A stretch of 9,688 nucleotides of DNA from Campylobacterales bacterium (GTDB taxonomy: Bacteria > Campylobacterota_A > Desulfurellia > JAADFJ01): assembly GCA_027080125.1 (NCBI GenBank), contig JALWSW010000005.1, positions 1-9,688 on the forward strand. The letters are read 5' to 3'. Positions 6,911-9,688 of this stretch are shown in pieces. The translations under genes were made by a program, and so were the position numbers. Within the stretch, counting starts at the first letter, position 1; every line of letters starts with the position of its first letter. The notes under the pieces were generated by a model that saw only the letters and a list, made by a program, of their open reading frames with translations, searched no databases and was not told the origin of the DNA.

Positions 6911-7968
6911 TTTGAGATAACCCGTTTCTTTGGAATATAGGCGCAATATGGCTCCTCAGCCATATAATCGCCGTAAATCGCATCCGCTCGCGCCCTGCAG
7001 CCGCCACAAACATTAAGAAATTCACATTCTCCACATTTGCCTTTGTAGCTTTCAAAATCACGCATATCTTTGAATATCTTGCTCTCTTCCCATATCTTAC
7101 TGAAGGGAGTTTCAAACACATTTCCAGCCGAACGCAAAAAATAGCTGCACGGTTTAACATCGCCTGTTGCCGTAATAAGAGCTATCAATTGACCGGCAAG
7201 ACATCCTTTAGAGCCTCCGGTAGAAAATTTCAGATTGCGCCGTTTATATTTTATGCCGCTTTTTGAGGATTCCTGAAGGGCGATTCTGTAATATTGAGGA
7301 GCGCAGGTAGGTCTTACAAGGATATCGTTTTCTTCCATCTCCTTTTCAAAATGCCATTTGAGTATCTCCTCATACTCATCAGCCTGCACCAGCTCGCTTA
7401 AAAGTTCCTCTCCTCTTCCGGTGGGAACAATCAAAAACAGATACCATGCGGTTGCACCCAAGGACTTTGCAAGCCTGTAAACCTCCGGGATATCATCTTT
7501 GTTTCTTTGAGTAAAAGATGAGTTGATTATAAAAGGAATATCGTGCTTTTTGAAAAGTTTGGCAGCCTTTAGGGTGCCTTCAAACGCCCCTTTTACCTTT
7601 CTGAAATCATCATGAGTTGCCGCATTCTTTCCGTCAAGCGACAATGAAACAATCTTTATGCCGGAATCTTTTATCTTTTCGCAGATAGCATCGCTCACAA
7701 GGATTCCGTTTGTCGCCATTGCCATCCGCAAGCCTTTATTCGTGCCATAGCTGGCAATGTCGAAAACATCAGCCCGAAGCAGCGGCTCCCCGCCGGTCAA
7801 AACTATAACCGGATTGTAATGAGCGCTTATCTCATCGATAAGTTTGAATGCCGCTTCGGTGCCAAAATGATCCTTATGATGCATATCTGCAGAACATCTG
7901 CAGTGAATACAGGAAAGATTACATCGCTCGGTAAGCTCCCATGCAATCCATTTGGGAGTAAACTCCAT
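6907..7968 (-). CDS. ahbD: AhbD-like radical SAM/SPASM protein, probable Fe-coproporphyrin decarboxylase
   Basis: AhbD converts Fe-coproporphyrin III to haem b by radical decarboxylation of two propionates. The 353 residues open with WELTERCNLSCIHC, the CxxxCxxC cluster site at C16, C20 and C23, followed by TGGEPLL (58-64). The C-terminal SPASM region has cysteines at 256, 274, 312, 315, 321, 324 and 342 that should hold auxiliary 4Fe-4S clusters. TCAPQYYRI, IVPTGRG and GGCRARADAIYGDYMAEEP are stretches I associate with AhbD, more than with AhbC or NirJ. It starts 9 bases after the DUF2892 gene with no clear ribosome site and overlaps hemE by four bases. Joining HemE, HemH and HemY in one operon strongly supports a haem role. 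A related but uncharacterised radical SAM/SPASM family cannot be excluded by eye. The enzyme should be oxygen-sensitive. Confidence 0.8.
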   Translation of the reverse strand: MEFTPKWIAWELTERCNLSCIHCRCSADMHHKDHFGTEAAFKLIDEISAHYNPVIVLTGGEPLLRADVFDIASYGTNKGLRMAMATNGILVSDAICEKIKDSGIKIVSLSLDGKNAATHDDFRKVKGAFEGTLKAAKLFKKHDIPFIINSSFTQRNKDDIPEVYRLAKSLGATAWYLFLIVPTGRGEELLSELVQADEYEEILKWHFEKEMEENDILVRPTCAPQYYRIALQESSKSGIKYKRRNLKFSTGGSKGCLAGQLIALITATGDVKPCSYFLRSAGNVFETPFSKIWEESKIFKDMRDFESYKGKCGECEFLNVCGGCRARADAIYGDYMAEEPYCAYIPKKRVISK

Positions 7969-7977
7969 AAAATCTAT

Positions 7978-8163
7978 TTATTTTTTGCAGGTTTTGATGC
8001 CGATAATAGAATAAAGCGGGCAGATACCCACAATGCCTGTGATTAAAGGAATCAGTCCTATCCATCCCCAGGCTGTTTTGGGTCCTGTAAAAACAAGCGC
8101 CAAAAGCACTATGCCTATGATTATTCTAATTATTCTGTCAATACCCGATTCATTCGCTTTCAT
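7978..8163 (-). CDS. Small DUF2892 (YgaP-like transmembrane) protein
   Basis: This protein of 61 residues leads the haem operon. It starts with NESGIDRIIRIIIGIVLL, continues with a Trp-containing turn and GLIPLITGIVGICPLYSIIGI, and ends in KTCKK. Two membrane helices, the N-terminal DRIIR and the C-terminal CPLY...TC pattern are typical of the DUF2892 family, found alone or attached to rhodanese domains. Cysteines are at 48 and 59. The ribosome site AGGAGGT (8174-8168) is the strongest in the operon and sits 4 bases from the ATG. Its molecular role is unknown. Position suggests a membrane helper for the haem enzymes or a sulfur/persulfide function, but this is only context. It may also serve to recruit ribosomes for the coupled genes that follow. 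Confidence 0.85.
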   Translation of the reverse strand: MKANESGIDRIIRIIIGIVLLALVFTGPKTAWGWIGLIPLITGIVGICPLYSIIGIKTCKK

Positions 8164-8194
8164 AACGACCTCCTATTGATTCTGTATGTTGTAT

Positions 8195-8222
8195 ATTTTA
8201 TGTACAAACATCAAGAAGTCAA
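8195..8222 (-). promoter_or_regulatory. Promoter of the DUF2892-ahbD-hemE-hemH-hemY operon
   Basis: On the minus strand TTGACT (-35, 8222-8217) is followed after 16 bases by TAAAAT (-10, 8200-8195), each one base from consensus. Transcription would begin near 8188, leaving a leader of about 25 bases with the AGGAGGT site. An imperfect palindrome, roughly TGTTGTA...TACAAACA (8187-8210), overlaps the -10 and could be an operator. No FNR or Fur box is evident. The promoter lies 26 bases after the tRNA-Glu end, and no terminator separates them, so tRNA read-through is possible. Confidence 0.5.
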
Positions 8223-8247
8223 ATAAAATACTCTCTATACTATAATA

Positions 8248-8322
8248 TGGCAGCCCCATAGGGAATCGAACCCTAGTTTCCGGCGTGAGAGGCCGGCGTC
8301 CTAACCGCTAGACTATGGGGCC
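8248..8322 (-). tRNA. tRNA-Glu (anticodon CTC)
   Basis: A 75-base cloverleaf with CCA encoded. The acceptor GGCCCCA pairs with TGGGGCT (G1-U72 wobble, discriminator G). The anticodon arm is CCGGC-CTCTCAC-GCCGG with anticodon CTC, reading GAG. The T arm is TAGGG-TTCGATT-CCCTA. It is the second gene of a two-tRNA unit, three bases after tRNA-Gln. No clear terminator follows. Confidence 0.97.
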
Positions 8323-8325
8323 ATT

Positions 8326-8399
8326 TGGTTGGGGAGAGAGGATTCGAACCTCTATAACAAGATCCAGAGTCTTGGGTCCTGCCGTTAGACGACTCCCCA
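8326..8399 (-). tRNA. tRNA-Gln (anticodon CTG)
   Basis: A 74-base cloverleaf with CCA encoded. The acceptor TGGGGAG pairs with CTCCCCA, giving the weak U1-A72 pair typical of tRNA-Gln, with discriminator A. The anticodon arm is CAAGA-CTCTGGA-TCTTG with anticodon CTG, reading CAG. The T arm is AGAGG-TTCGAAT-CCTCT. It is the first gene of the tRNA unit. Confidence 0.97.
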
Positions 8400-8411
8400 G
8401 CAACAAAAGCA

Positions 8412-8440
8412 AAAATAGTGTATAAATTGTGCTTTGTCAA
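8412..8440 (-). promoter_or_regulatory. Promoter of the tRNA-Gln/tRNA-Glu unit
   Basis: On the minus strand a perfect TTGACA (-35, 8440-8435) is followed after 17 bases by TATTTT (-10, 8417-8412), which matches four of six consensus bases. Transcription would start about 6 bases before the tRNA-Gln 5' end. Confidence 0.6.
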
Positions 8441-8516
8441 CCTCTATTGATATATAGTTTTTATAAAAGCGGCAAAAGCAAAACAGTTTTTATTTAACTT
8501 AATTGAACAATTAATC

Positions 8517-8545
8517 TTGACCAAGCAGAACAAAAAATATACAAT
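8517..8545 (+). promoter_or_regulatory. Promoter of the right-hand MCP gene
   Basis: TTGACC (8517-8522), a 17-base spacer and TACAAT (8540-8545) fit a sigma70-type promoter, each hexamer one base from consensus. The predicted leader is about 95 bases. I saw no flagellar sigma28-type promoter. The remaining bases of the 8400-8647 gap hold only the divergent tRNA promoter and AT-rich spacer. Confidence 0.5.
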
Positions 8546-8574
8546 GCATGTTATAATTCTGTTTGAAGCAAAGT

Positions 8575-8600
8575 CTGAAAAATCAGCATGAATTATTCAG
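8575..8600 (+). other. Imperfect hairpin in the MCP leader
   Basis: CTGAAAAAT (8575-8583) can pair with ATTATTCAG (8592-8600) with one A-A mismatch and an eight-base loop. No T tract follows, so it is not a terminator. It may be chance structure in AT-rich DNA. Confidence 0.2.
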
Positions 8601-8647
8601 GCTTTATTAATTGATAAAAAGTAAATAAATTACTAAGGGAGAATGTT

Positions 8648-9688
8648 ATGAGTATAAAAAAAACAGTTAACATTAAATATTTAATACGCTATCTGCTTAT
8701 TGCTGCGGTAATAGCGGTGCTTATTATAGTTTCAATTTTGAATTTTTTTTCACATAGGGCAAATCACTCCGCAAGGGTTTCCGAGTATGCTCAGGCTGTC
8801 ACTATAGAAGAGCTTAGATTAAACAACAATATCTCAAAGTTTGTAACAACTAAAAATCCGGATTTTGTGGCAGATGCAAGAACTAATGTTGCAAAAGTGC
8901 TGATTTATGCAAACAAATTGAAAACTGCCGGTTATGGAAAAAAGGCATTTAAGATAGTGCAGGATATCAGGCATATAAAATCTCTGCTTGGAAAAACGGT
9001 AGAAGCTGAAAAAGAGATGGGACTGACTGATAAACAAGGGATAAGGGCAAAACTAATCAATTCGTCAAAAAGTATCGAAAATGATCTTAATCTTCTGAAT
9101 ATCAACACTCTTCTGGTCCGCTTTTTCAAGGCAAGACTTCTGGAGAAAAGATATACGGAAACCGGTGATATGAACTATGTAAATCAGTGGAGTGATGCAA
9201 TGTCGTCTCTTTCTCTTTCCATATCGACAAATTCAAACTTATCGGAAAATACCAAGCAAAGGTTATCGGATGAATTTAAAAACTATATGTCCGGTTTCAC
9301 AAAATATATCACAGAATTTCAAAAGGTTAACATTTCCGTGAAAAAGATCGAGAAAACCGCAAAGATGAGCAGCATAGATGCTGTCAATCTGTATAAAACC
9401 ATTTTGGCAGAAACCGACAAAAATATAAAAATAGGCACGATATTGCTCTGGCTTGTAAATATATTGGGAACAATTCTCTCTATTATTGCGGCAATAGTTG
9501 CATCTAATCTTATAATCAAACCGTTCATAAAACCTACGGGAAATGTCGGCTCTGCCGCCTCCGACATCAACCGCTCATCTTCCCAGCTTGCCTCTGCTTC
9601 CGATGCCCTTGCCCAAGGGGCAGCCGAGCAGGCAGCCTCTCTTGAGCAGATTGCCTCCTCCATGGAGGAGATTGATTCAATGGTCAAG
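8648..9688 (+). CDS. Methyl-accepting chemotaxis protein without HAMP domain (runs off right edge)
   Basis: The frame is open from ATG 8648, with AAGGGAGA ending 5 bases before it, to the window end: 347 residues and no stop. A membrane helix lies at about 11-34 and a long helical periplasmic sensor at about 37-258. The second membrane helix is at about 262-290. The sensor shares GIRAKL (131-136) and the LLEKRYTETGD block (164-174) with the left-hand MCP and resembles a diverged HBM domain. After the second helix only about ten residues (KPFIKPTGNV) precede SAASDINRSSSQLASASDAL and QGAAEQAASLEQIASSMEEI. This is the methylation-helix start that normally follows a HAMP domain of about 50 residues, so HAMP appears to be missing. 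From about 9535 the G+C rises from roughly 35% to 58% by my hand count, which suggests a joined signalling domain from another receptor gene. The ligand is unknown. Confidence 0.9.
   Translation, partial: MSIKKTVNIKYLIRYLLIAAVIAVLIIVSILNFFSHRANHSARVSEYAQAVTIEELRLNNNISKFVTTKNPDFVADARTNVAKVLIYANKLKTAGYGKKAFKIVQDIRHIKSLLGKTVEAEKEMGLTDKQGIRAKLINSSKSIENDLNLLNINTLLVRFFKARLLEKRYTETGDMNYVNQWSDAMSSLSLSISTNSNLSENTKQRLSDEFKNYMSGFTKYITEFQKVNISVKKIEKTAKMSSIDAVNLYKTILAETDKNIKIGTILLWLVNILGTILSIIAAIVASNLIIKPFIKPTGNVGSAASDINRSSSQLASASDALAQGAAEQAASLEQIASSMEEIDSMVK

Noticed and set aside
6777..7160. 127-codon minus-strand frame overlapping the ahbD and hemE junction
   Set aside because: It is an alternative frame over two genes with strong motifs, so a shadow.
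9319..9687. 122-codon minus-strand frame at the right edge
   Set aside because: Antisense to the MCP coding sequence.
1..9688. CRISPR array, integrase, toxin-antitoxin or defence genes
   Set aside because: No regularly spaced repeats and no gene resembling these systems were seen on either strand.

Overview
The window looks like chromosomal DNA of a motile Gram-negative bacterium of a Deltaproteobacteria/Desulfobacterota- or Nitrospirota-like lineage. This placement is inference from gene families: methyl-accepting chemotaxis proteins (MCPs) with long helical sensors, a GAF/HD-GYP/hemerythrin c-di-GMP protein, and a haem operon containing both an AhbD-type radical SAM enzyme and a HemY-type oxidase. 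The DNA is AT-leaning, with ordinary sigma70-type promoters and Shine-Dalgarno sites.

Layout. (1) 1-732, minus: the N-terminal 244 codons of an MCP that runs off the left edge. (2) 733-1236: an intergenic stretch with a perfect-consensus minus-strand promoter, a nine-base G tract and a terminator-like hairpin. Together these suggest a small RNA or a long regulated leader for the MCP. (3) 1237-3175, plus: the broken remains of one gene for a membrane-anchored GAF, HD-GYP and hemerythrin protein. It is interrupted by an in-frame TAA and by a frameshifted stretch inside the HD-GYP domain. A 19-base exact direct repeat links its first junction to its hemerythrin part. (4) 3176-3661: degenerate DNA with an IS256-type transposase remnant and short direct repeats. 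(5) 3662-8163, minus: a tight operon of a DUF2892 membrane protein, ahbD-like, hemE, hemH and hemY, with its own promoter. (6) 8248-8399, minus: tRNA-Gln(CTG) and tRNA-Glu(CTC) behind a TTGACA promoter. (7) 8648-9688, plus: a second MCP that runs off the right edge. It lacks a HAMP domain after its second membrane helix and changes abruptly in base composition at that point.

How the genes may work together. HemE makes coproporphyrinogen III. HemY and HemH could oxidise it and insert iron, and the AhbD-like enzyme could decarboxylate Fe-coproporphyrin to haem. Read this way, the operon takes uroporphyrinogen III to haem with no HemF/HemN and no ChdC: the coproporphyrin route finished by the last enzyme of the siroheme route. 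This is an inference from gene content and is the most interesting system here. The rest of the window concerns environmental sensing: two related chemoreceptors and a decayed diiron-linked c-di-GMP phosphodiesterase.
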